From Prunus persica (lineage: Eukaryota; Streptophyta; Magnoliopsida; Rosales; Rosaceae), in NCBI RefSeq assembly GCF_000346465.2, contig NC_034012.1, positions 13,170,972 to 13,234,971 on the forward strand: DNA of 64,000 nt, in the 5' to 3' direction. Every line of letters starts with the position of its first letter. Within the stretch, counting starts at the first letter, position 1. Position numbers and translations under genes: made by a program. The notes under the pieces were generated by a model. The model was not told the origin of the DNA and did no database searches. It was given only the letters and a program-made list of their open reading frames with translations. Shown here one piece after another: positions 1-10,027 of this stretch.

Positions 1-541
1 CAATGAAGAAATGCCTAAATCTGTTATGGATGTATGCAACTCATATCCGCAGACAAACTATAAAGATTCAATTAACAAACCTAGAAACAGTTTTCAACAG
101 GAAATAAGCTGAGGCTTCCAATCATGGAGAAGCACACAGCTTCCAAATCAGTAGAGAGAACAAAATAACAACCTTGAAAAAAAATCCACATTTCCTACAT
201 ATCAGCAAAGTCAATGCTATCAAATGAATCAAACTACAAAGCTAACACATTTTGTGATCCATATCTCAAGAAACAGAGACCCAGATAACCTCAACAAAAG
301 AAAAAAGTCACATTTCCTGCATATCAGCAAAGTCAACGCTATAAAATTAATCAAACTACAAAACTTGCATATTTTGTGATCCATTAATGTTTTTCAAAGC
401 ATTATCTCAAGAAACAAAGACCCAGATCACGATTTAATTGTTTTTCTTTTCACCTTAACTTCCTTTAATTTCAGTGCAGCATCACTAACACATCTGGGAT
501 CCAGACCCACCAAAATTCTAAAAGCAAAAAAAGAAGCCTAC
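1..541 (-). other. Intron 1 of the FAX6-like gene, with a local tandem duplication
   Basis: No coding signal is seen. About 177-290 and 298-430 are diverged direct repeats of one segment, sharing TCAGCAAAGTCAA, AATCAAACTACAAA, TTTTGTGATCCAT and ATCTCAAGAAAC. The second copy has about 18 extra bases. Confidence 0.6.
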
Positions 542-740
542 CCGTTTCAAGAATCAAAGCAGGGTACGAGTTCTTCTTCCTCTCAAAGGCTTTGAGACTG
601 AAATAGCCGGCAAGAGTGAGAAGCAAACCAATGCCCACACCTCCAGCCAAAGAAGCTGTGCTCCCCTTCCTAAAGTACCCAAATAATCCTCCACCGATCA
701 GCAGCAACCCGTACGGGATCGTGAAGCAGAAATCGTGCAT
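542..740 (-). CDS. FAX6: FAX6-like TMEM14 family protein, first coding exon (partial)
   Basis: This is the first exon of a small membrane protein of the TMEM14/UPF0136 family, called FATTY ACID EXPORT (FAX) in plants. Plant members are thought to move fatty acids across membranes; the FAX5-7 type is expected in the ER. The exon runs from the ATG at 740 to a donor (GTAGGC) at 541 and encodes 66 residues plus one base. Two hydrophobic helices are visible: about residues 6-23, rich in glycine (LLLIGGGLFGYF), and 31-48 (LAGGVGIGLLLTLAGYF). The exon ends at ...ALILET, where family members continue with Val-Cys-Ala, matching the phase-1 donor. The reading frame beyond 541 is intron. The other half, normally two more helices, lies left of the window. 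The assignment to FAX6 rather than FAX5 or FAX7 rests on nearby PAP18 and is inference. Confidence 0.8.
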
Positions 741-1329
741 TTTCTCGGAGAACTCAGATTCTCGGGAAAATCACACCAGTTTTTCCCTCACAAATAGAAG
801 AAACAAAAAAATTTAAAGAAAAGACTTTGGGGTTTATCTCTAGTTTATTTTTTTTGGGCCTGAAATGTCATAAACTACCAAATATTGGCGCGTGGAAGAC
901 AGTTGGTCAAAAGGCTAATGTGGCCAATCATACCAACTCCACAGTTGCTGCTGAAGATAAGCCATTGACTGAAGACATTTTCTGTATCAAATTAAAGCAG
1001 TTGGATATGCCATGTGATGAGTCTCATCGCATTCAAGTTCCATTTTATTTTTTATTTTTATTTTTATCCTCAAGTTAGGAAGGAGAAGAGAGTGGGAGTA
1101 AAATTTGTATGTCATCGAAAAGTACTGTTTTGTTATTCCATCTAATTACGTCATGTCATATGAAATTCTTTATTATATATGGAGGAACATAATTAATAGA
1201 AATAACAAAATAGTATTATATTCTTGACATGCAAGTTTTTTTTCGTTTTCGTACCATCAAGGAATATTCTTGACAATGTCATGGTTGGTTTAGAAATTAT
1301 GCATACTGTCAAAAGGAGGAAAGAAAAAT
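741..1329. other. FAX6-like 5' flank and intergenic DNA
   Basis: This holds the upstream region of the FAX6-like gene and AT-rich spacer up to the first LINE homology near 1330. Short open frames here do not resemble known proteins. Confidence 0.5.
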
Positions 1330-3297
1330 GGTAAGCAGGGAGCTTTGGCCATTAAGCTGGATATGGCTAAGGCTTATGACAGGGTGGAGTGGTGTTATAT
1401 TGAGGATGTTATGGTACGTTTGGGATTTGCACAAGAATGGGTACGGCGAATAATGGATTGTCTTTCGACTGTTTCCCTTTCGGTGTTGTGGCATGGAAAT
1501 TCTTTTGGTCACTTCAGTTCACAGAGGGGTTTATGTCAGGGCTGTCCATTATCCCCTTATCCTTTCTTGTTTTGTGCAGAAGGTTTTTCTAGCTTGCTCC
1601 GTTTTGCTGAGAGGAATGGAAGTTTAATTGGTGTCTGTGCCGGTCGTTATGCTCCTCAAGTTAACACATTTATTATTTGCAGATGACAGTTTATTATTTT
1701 TGGAGCAAACTCCAAATGTGTGTGTCACATTGAAAAATATCTTTCAAGTATTTGAGAAAGTAGCAAGTCAGGTAATTAATTTTCAGAAATCAGCTTTGTC
1801 TTTCAGTCCAAATGCTTCTCTGGACTTCCAACAACTAGTGACTGATTCTTTACTCATTCCGGTTGTGGTTTTTCATGAGTTTTATTTGGGTTTGCCTACT
1901 CTGGCTGGTAGGGGAAGAAAGGAATTATTTCGATCTGTTAAAGATCGTGTTTGGCATCTTCTCAATAGGTGGAAAGAAAAACTTATTTCTCAAGCTAGCA
2001 AAGAAGTTCTGATTAAATCTGTTATCCAAGCTATTCCTTCTTATCCAATGGGGGTGTTTCAATTACCCAAAAGTCTATGTAAAGAACTCTCTTCTCTGTG
2101 TGCGAGGTTTTGGTGGGGAAAAACTCATAATCGTCATGGGATTCATTGGCTCAAATAGGCTTCTTTATGTAAGCCAAAAAAGTTGGTGGCTTGGGCTTTA
2201 GAGATTTTGAACAATTTAATAAGGCTTTGGTGGCCAAACAAGGTTGGAGGCTTCTCATCAACGCAAATTCTTTTGTGGGGCAGGTGTATCGTGGAAGGTA
2301 TTTTCCTAATGGTGATTTTTTGAATGCTCCATTGGGGAATTCTCCTTCACTTATTTGGAGATCTTTAATTTGGGGTTGGGAATTGTTGGCTGCTGGTCTT
2401 CGTTGGAGAGTAAGAGATGGTTTATCAATTAAAATTAATTGAGACCCTTGGTTGCCTCTGCCGTCATCTTTTCGGTCTTCTTTGCCACCATTTTTTGAGG
2501 ATTATGCTACTGTTCACTTCTTAATAGATTCAGCTGGCTGGTGGAATTTAGACTTACTTCTGCAATCTTCTGGAAAGAAGAGGTTGCTGCTATTCTGTCA
2601 ATTTCTTTGGTACCAAACTCATTAGATAGACTAATTTGGCATTATACTGTGAATGGGAAGTATAGTGTCAAAAGTGATTATTGGTTATCACAAAGTTTAA
2701 TTTCGAGACAGCAGGGAGATGTAAGTGGGTTAGCTAATTCAGTGGATTTGTTAGAGCATTTCCACCAGTTGCCCCTTGCCATGGCAAGCTCTAGGGCAAC
2801 TACTATTCACGTGAATAGTGGCTGCCCTAGCCCCCTCCAGCAAAATGTGTTTCCAGCAGGCTTGCCATGGCAAATACTATTCATTTTTTTGTTTTTTTCA
2901 CAACTTTATTTACTTAAACAATTAATTTGGATAATATTTTCGGACAAGATTTTTGGGTTCCTACGTGTCAATACTATTCATATCGGATAAGATTTTCGGT
3001 TTCAAATTTTAGATAAATTTCAAATTTCAGATACATTTCAAAATTCAAATTTCAGATAAATTCAAAATATCAAATTTCATATACATTTCGAAATTCAAAT
3101 TTCAGATAAATTTGAAATTTGAAATTTCATTTGAATTTCAAATTTCAGATAAGATTTTCACCCTCTAAGATTGTGCCGCGTGTCATATCTATCTGTGTAC
3201 ATTTTTCTATAAAACCAGAGGTTCAGCTCATACCTCCCACACAAGTTCTTCTCTACATTTCCATTTCTCAAATTTTAGATTTCATTCTCCATTCTCA

Positions 3298-4674
3298 ATG
3301 GCAGACATGGAAGAGGTTTTGGAGAGGCAAGAGCGAGAAACTAGAGAAAGAATGCGTAGACGAGCTGCAAGCAAAAGGGCGCAGAGAAAACTAGATGAGC
3401 AACTTGGCATAGCAGTTGCTTTGCTGGAGGAAGAAAACCAGGGTCGCCGTGGTTCACGAGAAGGCCGTCGCCCAAATGTGGACAGACATAGACATTCCCG
3501 GGGTAAGAATCTTATGGAAGATTATTTTATCCCACAATCTCTGTACTCTGATGTTCATTTTCGAGGGAGATATAGAATGCAACCCCATTTGTTCAATAAA
3601 ATCATGCATGATATTTGTAATTATGATGAATATTTTGTTCAAAAGAGAAATTGTGCTGGAAATTTGGGACTTCTTCCAGAGCAGAAGTTCATAGCTGTGA
3701 TACGAATGTTGGCGTATGGGTCATCTGCTGATCAGGTGGATGAGATTGCTCGGATGGGGAAGTCCACTGTTTTGGAGAGCTTGGTGCGATTTTGTGATGC
3801 AGTGAAAACTCTGTACACTAGAGACTACCTCCGCAGACCTACGCCCAGGGACCTGCAAAGGCTTCTCCAAAAAGCTGAGTCTCGAGGATTTCCTGGCATG
3901 ATTGGTAGCATTGACTGCATGCACTGGCAGTGGAAAAATTGTCCAACTGCTTGGCAAGGGGACTACGGAAATAGAAAAGGGCAGAAAAGTATCATCCTGG
4001 AAGCAGTTGCTGGCTTTGGTACATGGGTTTGGCACGCCTTCTTCGGAGTTGCAGGATCTCAAAACGATTTGAATGTCCTAGGTCAATCCCCGGTGTTCAA
4101 TGATGTTTTGAGAGGTGAAGCCCCAAATATCACATATGAAATTAACAATACCATCTACCAAAACGGGTATTATCTAGCTGATGGCATCTACCCGAGGTGG
4201 ACAACATTTGTGAAAACAATTCCACATCCCCGATCCCATAAGCAAAAAATTTTTGCTCACTATCAAGAGGGGTACAGAAAAGATGTTGAGAGGTGCTTTG
4301 GTATCCTTCAAGCTCGGTGGGCTATTATCAGGGGCGCGACACGTCTATTTGACGAGGAGGTGCTTAGGAGTATAATGATGACTTGTATCATCTTCCATAA
4401 CATGATTGTGGAAGATGAATATGATTACAATGCTAATGACGTGTATGAACCAAATCCCATGGACACGGCCCTAACACGAATTTATGAAAAACCAGTGGAG
4501 CCAAATGGAGAACCAGTGCAGCATGAACCGTTGGTTAGAGATGGTAGTTTCATGCTCCGTATGATTGATCGCTACACGGAGATGCAATCGTCGTATATTC
4601 ATGAACACCGTCAAGTTGACTTGATGGAGCATTTATGGGCGGTGAAAGGCAATGAAGGAAATGAAGGTGAATAA
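3298..4674 (+). CDS. Harbinger transposase / HARBI1-like nuclease (DDE_Tnp_4)
   Basis: A 458-residue open frame without introns. The N-terminus is charged and helical (residues 1-35, many Arg and Glu). A helix-turn-helix-like segment follows (about 125-170, LPEQKFIAVIRMLAYG...ARMGKSTV), then the DDE nuclease domain (about 198-370). Catalytic residues are Asp206 in GSIDCMHW, Asp257 in GSQNDLNVL and Glu331 in VERCFGILQARW, all in the expected contexts. Length matches plant PIF/Harbinger transposases, which cut and paste DNA into TTA/TAA-like sites. The ATG at 3298 is preceded by an AT-rich region and falls at the usual family start. No stop or frameshift is present, so recent activity or selection is possible. 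Confidence 0.93.
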   Translation: MADMEEVLERQERETRERMRRRAASKRAQRKLDEQLGIAVALLEEENQGRRGSREGRRPNVDRHRHSRGKNLMEDYFIPQSLYSDVHFRGRYRMQPHLFNKIMHDICNYDEYFVQKRNCAGNLGLLPEQKFIAVIRMLAYGSSADQVDEIARMGKSTVLESLVRFCDAVKTLYTRDYLRRPTPRDLQRLLQKAESRGFPGMIGSIDCMHWQWKNCPTAWQGDYGNRKGQKSIILEAVAGFGTWVWHAFFGVAGSQNDLNVLGQSPVFNDVLRGEAPNITYEINNTIYQNGYYLADGIYPRWTTFVKTIPHPRSHKQKIFAHYQEGYRKDVERCFGILQARWAIIRGATRLFDEEVLRSIMMTCIIFHNMIVEDEYDYNANDVYEPNPMDTALTRIYEKPVEPNGEPVQHEPLVRDGSFMLRMIDRYTEMQSSYIHEHRQVDLMEHLWAVKGNEGNEGE

Positions 4675-4755
4675 AGTGAAGTGAAGAAGTTGTTTTTAAT
4701 TTATTATGTTTATGTTGTATGTTGTTTATTTTTTGTTGTGGGTGGGTTGTTTATG

Positions 4756-4905
4756 TTTTATGCTTTGGTTGTAGTTTGTTTATTTTTTATGCTTTGGTTG
4801 TGGCTTGTTTATTTTTTATGCTTTGGTTATAGGTTGTTTATTTTTTATGCTTTGGTTTGTGGGTTGTTTATTTTTTATGCTTTGGTTGTGGTTTGTTTTT
4901 TATGT
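4756..4905 (+). repeat. Short tandem repeat just 3' of the transposase
   Basis: About four to five imperfect copies of a 29-30 bp T-rich unit containing TATGCTTTGGTTGT and TTGTTTATTTTT. The open frame across it (4681-4923) is an artefact of the repeat. Confidence 0.8.
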
Positions 4906-5067
4906 ATGGAATGTTTTGAATAAAAAGGATTTTTGTTGAATATTTTCTTTATTGACTAAGAGAAAAGCAATACAACTAATAAAATAAAATACATGAATTA
5001 AACAAAACAAAAAATACAATGAAATCAAAGGCAAGTAAACTAAGACATGAAAGGCAAACAAACTATT

Positions 5068-6181
5068 TTAATGGTTTCCATCATTTAACCAATCCGTGTT
5101 GCTAGGTCCATCGTCACAAAAAAGTCTTCGTCTCATAACATCCCTTCGTTCTACCTTTCAAAATTGTTTTGTTTCAGGGGACATATGGCTTGTATCCATG
5201 GCCATGGTTTCCCGATCTTTTTTTTCAATGTTTTGTTCGCGTACATACTCCCTTTCTTTGTGTACATACTCCCTTTCTTTTGCATATTCGACTTGAATAG
5301 CCATATCGTGCTCTTGTTGTTTCAAGTCCATTTCAATTCTCATGGCTTGGTGCTTTGAAAGTTCCTCCAAAAATTTAGATGCATTCTTGCTAGAATTACT
5401 CCCTCTATTCGCCTTCGCCCCCTTTCTCCCAATAGGCCTTGGCTTCTTTTCAATGGGTGAGTCTTGACTCATTGGGGAATTCATAGGTGAATCCGATACC
5501 GGCGTCTCATGAAGTGGAGTCTCGTTCAAGACTACCGTCGAACCGGTTGGAATAATTTGGAATCTCTTACAAGTCTTCACCACCTCCCAACAATGGGTAT
5601 GGTTGAAACTTTTTTTCCCTTGTCCCGTAGCACCAAACCACATTTGAGCTTGCATAATCTATAAAAAAAAAAATTAAATGGAAATGCAAGAAACTTTAAA
5701 AAATATTGGCAATGCAACATGTAAAAAAAAAACTAATGCAAATTCAATAAATTTAAAAAAAATGCAACATGTATAAAAAAAAAAAAAAAACTAGAGACAT
5801 ATTAACAAAATATATAAATTGCAAGAAACATTTAAATAAAAATTAATATGACATAGAAATTAATAGAAGGAAAATGACAAATAATTTACCTCACTGCTAA
5901 GGTTTTCTCCGCTTCGATGGTTGTCCATCAATTTTGCTAAGGCATTTCTCCATTTCGCCAACTTTTTATTAAGAACTTTCCACCTACTAGATAATGTCAT
6001 TTCTGTACGTGTAGAACCAATTGCCCTTTTCACAAAATGCTTGATGAATTTTTTTCCACATATGAGAAAATTTAATCTCATTGCCCGTTACGGGACAATG
6101 ACTAACTTGGACTCAAGCCTCACACAATCTAACATCTTCCATCATGCTCCATGCCCCTCTATTTTCATTAGAAGAACCCAT
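5068..6181 (-). pseudogene. Harbinger ORF2: Myb/SANT-like DNA-binding protein, broken
   Basis: This is the partner gene of plant Harbinger elements, often annotated in plant databases as a GST-T3-like or NAM-associated protein. The start ATG is at 6181. The SANT-like part is recognisable (SHCPVTGNEIKFSHMWKKIH). Exon 1 ends at SSE before GTAAAT (about 5889) and exon 2 starts at 5658 (IMQAQMWFGATGQGKKSF). The C-terminal half has the low-complexity coiled region (REYVHKEREYVREQ) and the conserved AMDTSHMSPETKQF. Defects are visible: a stop in place of Trp in CEA*VQVSH, a frameshift near the segment GSTRTEMTLSSRW, and a second stop in place of Trp after SPETKQF. The remaining tail then reads on to about 5068. 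Both stops are TGG to TGA changes. Confidence 0.8.
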
Positions 6182-7333
6182 AATATGATAGAAAAAAATA
6201 CAACTTCAAAGTGAAAAAATATTGAATAGAAAGTGAATAAATTTTGAGGAGAAAGTGAACAATAGTAGAAGAAGAAGAAAATATATGAGGATTTGGTGTT
6301 AAGAGTGAAGAGTATTGGTTGGTATTTATACACAAAAAATTCAGTAATTTGTGTGTATTTTTTTTAAAAAAAAATTCAATTTTTTTTCAATTTTTTATTG
6401 CAGAAAAATTGGCTGCCGTTGGATTGAAGAAAAAAATCGAATCGGAGCGACCAGAGGCTGCCACGTGTCAAGTAGCCGTTGGCGCTACTGTAGCGCTGCG
6501 TTTCAATTTTTTTTTTTAACGTTAGCGCGTGCATTACGGTAAAAAAAATTCGAATGTGGGAGGGCTGACGCCAGCCTAGCGTCAACCATGACATCATCGC
6601 CCTCGGGCCCAAGCTCGGGCCGAAATCGCCTTCGGGCCTACCCAGTCACGTGGACCCCACACCTAGCCCGGGCTGCTTCCAACTGCTGGACCTCCATTTT
6701 TTGCCCAAACCCCCCCCCCCCCCCCAGCCCGAGTTTTGAACCACTGCTGGACTTGCTCTTATGGTCGTCCATCTGGTCTTTACGAGTTCCTAATAAATTG
6801 AATGTGTTTTTATAGAGAGCGGTACATGATATTAATCGGTAAACCTTTTTAAGTGTCAAATTGTTCTTGATTCACTATGTTCTAGGTGCTCTCAATAGCC
6901 TAAAATTTTAGTACATGCTCTCTAGTTTTGTCGAATGTCAAGGGAGGTTTGGCAGCATTCACCTATTCATGACTTAATTGTTCCCCCTACAGCTTGGTAC
7001 TTCTAAGGAGTTATATTGATATGCTTCCTCGGTTTTGACTAATGACAAGCTAGTCTTCTTTGTTTTTCTGAGTTGAGGATTATGGAGCTCTCGTAATGAT
7101 CTTTTACATTCTACCCGAAGTATTTCACATCTTTGTCTTTTGGCTCGTACCCGGAAGCTTGTTTTGGAATATCAACGGGCTATTATTTTATGTCCTCTCA
7201 TGTTCCAACAACTAATATTATGCTGCATTGGTCTCCACCTATTGGTAATTTTGTGAAGATAAATGTTGATGGTGCTGTCAATTTGCTATTTGGCTTTAGA
7301 GGTTTAGGGGTTGTAATAAGGGATAGTATGGGT

Positions 7334-7915
7334 TAGGGGTGGACACGGTTCGGTTTGGACCGGTTTTTGCCTAAAATTAGAATCGATCCGGTACTATTCA
7401 TCCGGTTTGGTTCGGTTCGATTTTAATTAAAAAAATTTCAAAAACTGTCCGGTTCGGTTTGAACCGGTTTCGGTCCAGTTCCGGTTCAGTTTTGAACCGG
7501 ATTATAAAAATTATTTTTTTAAATTATTTTTTAATACAATTCTGAACTGAAATATTATTTTTTTACTTGAAAATTAACAAATTATTCAATTTCATATAAA
7601 AAATAAATATTAAAATGAGAAAAGAGAGATATTTTGACATTGAACTTGGATAAATATTATGTTTTTTTTAGTGAAATTAAAAATATAGCATTAAATATAA
7701 TTATATATTGAAATTATATATTTTTTTAGTTTCACCGGTTCGGTTCGGCCCGGTTCGGTTTTTGAAGACATGGAACCGGATCCGAAACCGGTCCAAACCG
7801 GTCCGGTTCGGTTTTTGATCGGTTTTTGACTTTTTGGTCAACTCGGTTTTTTTCCAGTTTGGTTTGGTGCGGTTCGGCTCGGATTTCCGGTTCGCCAGTT
7901 TGAGTGCCCACCCTA
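7334..7915. mobile_element. Non-autonomous hAT-like element, 582 bp, with CGGTTCGG sub-repeats
   Basis: The ends are inverted repeats (TAGGGGTGGACAC left; GTGCCCACCCTA right). An exact 8-bp target duplication GTATGGGT lies at 7326-7333 and 7916-7923, diagnostic of hAT-type insertion. Both ends are packed with variants of CGGTTCGG and ACCGGTTC in both orientations, while the middle (about 7500-7720) is AT-rich. No transposase is present. Removing the element and one duplication rejoins the LINE RNase H frame (VIRDSMG then DLMMAAYKG). Confidence 0.88.
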
Positions 7916-8470
7916 GTATGGGTGATTTAATGATGGCTGCCTATAAAGGTCTTCATGGCACATTTTCTCATAAAGCTACTGAACTTTATGCGGCAATTTT
8001 GGGGTTACAGATTGCAAGTCAAATGGGCATCGTTATGTCATTTTGGAAATGGATGCTAAAGAGATTATTATGAATCTTCAAACTTCTGAGCAAAATTAGT
8101 CGGTGAAGGGTGCTTTAGTAGATGAAGTCAGGGGCCTTTTTAATCGTTTTGTTCATATTTCTTATCACTTTGCTCCTCGAGAGTGTAACCAGGTTGCTCA
8201 TCTTTTAGCTAAGCAAGCGCTCGACTTTCAAGTGTAGGTAGAGGATGGTCCTTTATGAATTTATGATGTTTTGCCCTATGACAAATTATTTTCCTAATTT
8301 AATTTTATATTGGATGTGATGTTATGGTACTCTTTTTCCTTGACCGATTTTTCCTATATTTGGAGGTTTTAATGAGGCCACACTTGTTACATTACTAAAA
8401 TCCAGTTTCTTTTTGTACTCGGACATTGTTGTTTCAATGAAGTTATCTCAATTTGATCCAAAAAAAAATA

Positions 8471-8623
8471 AATTAACTTAGAATAATTTAAACTATTATT
8501 TTGCATTTTTTTATATAAAAAAAATGGTCACACCAACCATAGAGACTCATTAAACGACGTGTCGTACTCCATATTTAGCTACCCGTCGTCTTATCACTGA
8601 TTCTTTTCTTTTGTTTCTCTACT
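8471..8623 (+). promoter_or_regulatory. Short upstream region of the DTW gene
   Basis: Only about 150 bp separate the LINE poly(A) end from the ATG. The stretch is AT-rich at the left and pyrimidine-rich near the ATG. No clear TATA box was recognised. If the LINE end is as drawn, the promoter is either very short or includes LINE sequence. Confidence 0.4.
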
Positions 8624-10027
8624 ATGGCTGCTAGAACACATGGATGCTGGTTCGGTTCTCGGACCCGAAACAACCATTTCTGCACACTTCTCCGAAAGCC
8701 CTTCTTTCTTCCTCAAACCCTAAAAATGGTGGCTACCCAGGCTACTTCCAAGAGATCCATTTGCCCGTCATGCTCCAAACCCATCCGGCTCTGCCTCTGC
8801 ACTCGGATTCAGACCCCGGGGCTCCATAACTCTGTAAGTGTGACCATTCTTCAACACAGCCTAGAGAAGAACCACCCGCTTAATTCCACTAGGATTGCCA
8901 GATTGGGCCTCAAGAATCTCAACGTAGTTACCGTTTGTGACGTAAATTTTGAAGCCCGGTTCGTTATCCGGTCGCTGGACCCATATTCTCAAACGGGTCC
9001 TGTCCGAAATGGTTCAGAAAGTTCAGGTTTTGATCAAGTTGTGGAAAGTAGAGAGACCCAGAAGCTGGTTTTTGAGTATTGTGATGAGGTCAGTTCAGGG
9101 AAGGAAAATGTGGGAGAGTCAGAATTTGGGTTATCTGCAAATTTCCCAAAAGAGAAAAATATTAGTAGTTTGATTGAAAGTGATGAGAAATGCAAATTTG
9201 GGAGTGAGGCTCAAAACCAATTAGGAGGTGTATATTTTGTAAGCAATTCTGGCTTATCAACCAGTGATGTATTAGTTGTAGGGCAAGAACATGAGTTCAC
9301 TGATGATAAGCACTTAGATGGACAAGACAATGCTGATGAGGTTTCAACTGCTACCACATTGGATGCAGTATCCAAGCTTTCCAACAAAGGTTTTGATTCA
9401 GTTGAAGGTGTCCAAACTGGTAATGATGTGCCTGTCATAGCTGCTACCATTGGTAAGTATGGTGTCATTAGCTCTCTTTCCCATATTTGGATGGCAGAAG
9501 GCCATTGTAAGAATCCAAATTTCGATACGATTTTAGACAATGCGTGTGATGCTCTGGCAGAGGGGTTTGTTGTACAAAAGTTGCAAAAGCAGCCATTGAA
9601 GGGAAGTGAGGAGTTGGATGAATATCTAGAGTTTGAAATGGAGGTTCCTCCTGGATCTGTACTCTTATTTCCATCTGAAGAAGCAGTTAGTGTCAGTGAC
9701 CTTGAGGCTATGAATATTGAGGTGAAGAATTTGATTGTTTTGGACGGAACATGGTCAAAGGCAAAGAGAATGTATGTGGAAAATCCCTGGCTGAAACTCT
9801 TGCCACACCTGAAGTTGGAATTGGACAAGACGAGCTTGTACGATGAAGTGAGGCTTCAGCCAAAGCCCGGATTTCTGTCCACCATTGAAAGCATTGTATA
9901 TGCACTGCAGGCAGTAGGGGACAGTACTGAGGGGCTGGACAATCTCTTGGATGTTTTTGAGTCTATGGTTGAGGACCAGAAGCGATGTAAAAAAGAGAGA
10001 TTAAGCAACGTCTCCCAGCCGGGGTGA
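8624..10027 (+). CDS. DTW domain protein, tRNA-uridine aminocarboxypropyltransferase (DTWD2/TapT-like)
   Basis: A single-exon gene of 467 residues. DTW enzymes transfer the 3-amino-3-carboxypropyl group of S-adenosylmethionine to a tRNA uridine (acp3U). A zinc-site-like cysteine set opens the domain (Cys47, Cys50, Cys57, Cys59 in CPSC...CLC), followed by LQHSLEKNHPLNSTRIA near residue 77. The signature Asp-x-Thr-Trp is present as DGTW (Asp374-Trp377 in LIVLDGTWSKAKRM). A variable acidic insert of about 200 residues separates the two halves, as in other plant homologues. An alternative start at Met35 directly precedes the domain. The extra N-terminus is Arg/Ser-rich and could be an organelle transit peptide, which is inference. 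Stop is TGA at 10025. Confidence 0.87.
   Translation: MAARTHGCWFGSRTRNNHFCTLLRKPFFLPQTLKMVATQATSKRSICPSCSKPIRLCLCTRIQTPGLHNSVSVTILQHSLEKNHPLNSTRIARLGLKNLNVVTVCDVNFEARFVIRSLDPYSQTGPVRNGSESSGFDQVVESRETQKLVFEYCDEVSSGKENVGESEFGLSANFPKEKNISSLIESDEKCKFGSEAQNQLGGVYFVSNSGLSTSDVLVVGQEHEFTDDKHLDGQDNADEVSTATTLDAVSKLSNKGFDSVEGVQTGNDVPVIAATIGKYGVISSLSHIWMAEGHCKNPNFDTILDNACDALAEGFVVQKLQKQPLKGSEELDEYLEFEMEVPPGSVLLFPSEEAVSVSDLEAMNIEVKNLIVLDGTWSKAKRMYVENPWLKLLPHLKLELDKTSLYDEVRLQPKPGFLSTIESIVYALQAVGDSTEGLDNLLDVFESMVEDQKRCKKERLSNVSQPG

Larger units (their letters stand above)
2754..6758 (+). mobile_element. PIF/Harbinger DNA transposon, 4005 bp, complete ends
   Basis: The ends are GAGCATTTCCACCAGTTG and, inverted, GAGCAAGTCCAGCAGTGG. 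The element is flanked by the 3-bp duplication TTA (2751-2753 and 6759-6761), the known target preference of this superfamily. Inside are the two genes typical of plant Harbinger elements, transcribed convergently: a DDE transposase (+) and a Myb/SANT-like protein (-). The transposase is open and carries all catalytic residues, while the second gene is broken. The element could therefore perhaps supply transposase but would need the Myb-like partner from another copy. It sits in the zf-RVT part of the LINE; the LINE sequence resumes directly after the right TTA (WSLRVPNKLNVFL). Confidence 0.9.
1330..8470 (+). mobile_element. 5'-truncated LINE (L1-like non-LTR retrotransposon), degenerate, split by two DNA elements
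   Basis: Homology begins inside the reverse transcriptase (KLDMAKAYDRVEW near 1360). It continues through RGLCQGCPLSP (1527-1559) and the FADDS box (near 1680), then the thumb region (PSYPMGVFQLP) and a zf-RVT-type segment (GFRDFEQFNKALVAKQGWRLL). An RNase H tail follows (INVDGA and GLGVVIRDS at 7260-7330; ATELYAAILGLQIAS at 7977-8025; ECNQVAHLLAKQAL near 8180-8220). It ends in a poly(A)-like run near 8460. Frameshifts and stops, for example at 2156 and 2440, show it is dead. The endonuclease part is absent, as expected for 5' truncation. The LINE resumes on both sides of the PIF/Harbinger insertion (2754-6758) and of the hAT insertion (7334-7915), so it is the oldest layer. I could not find its target-site duplication. 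Confidence 0.85.

Noticed and set aside
4681..4923. Hydrophobic 80-codon frame after the transposase
   Set aside because: Encoded by a T-rich tandem repeat; Phe/Leu/Val richness follows from base composition.
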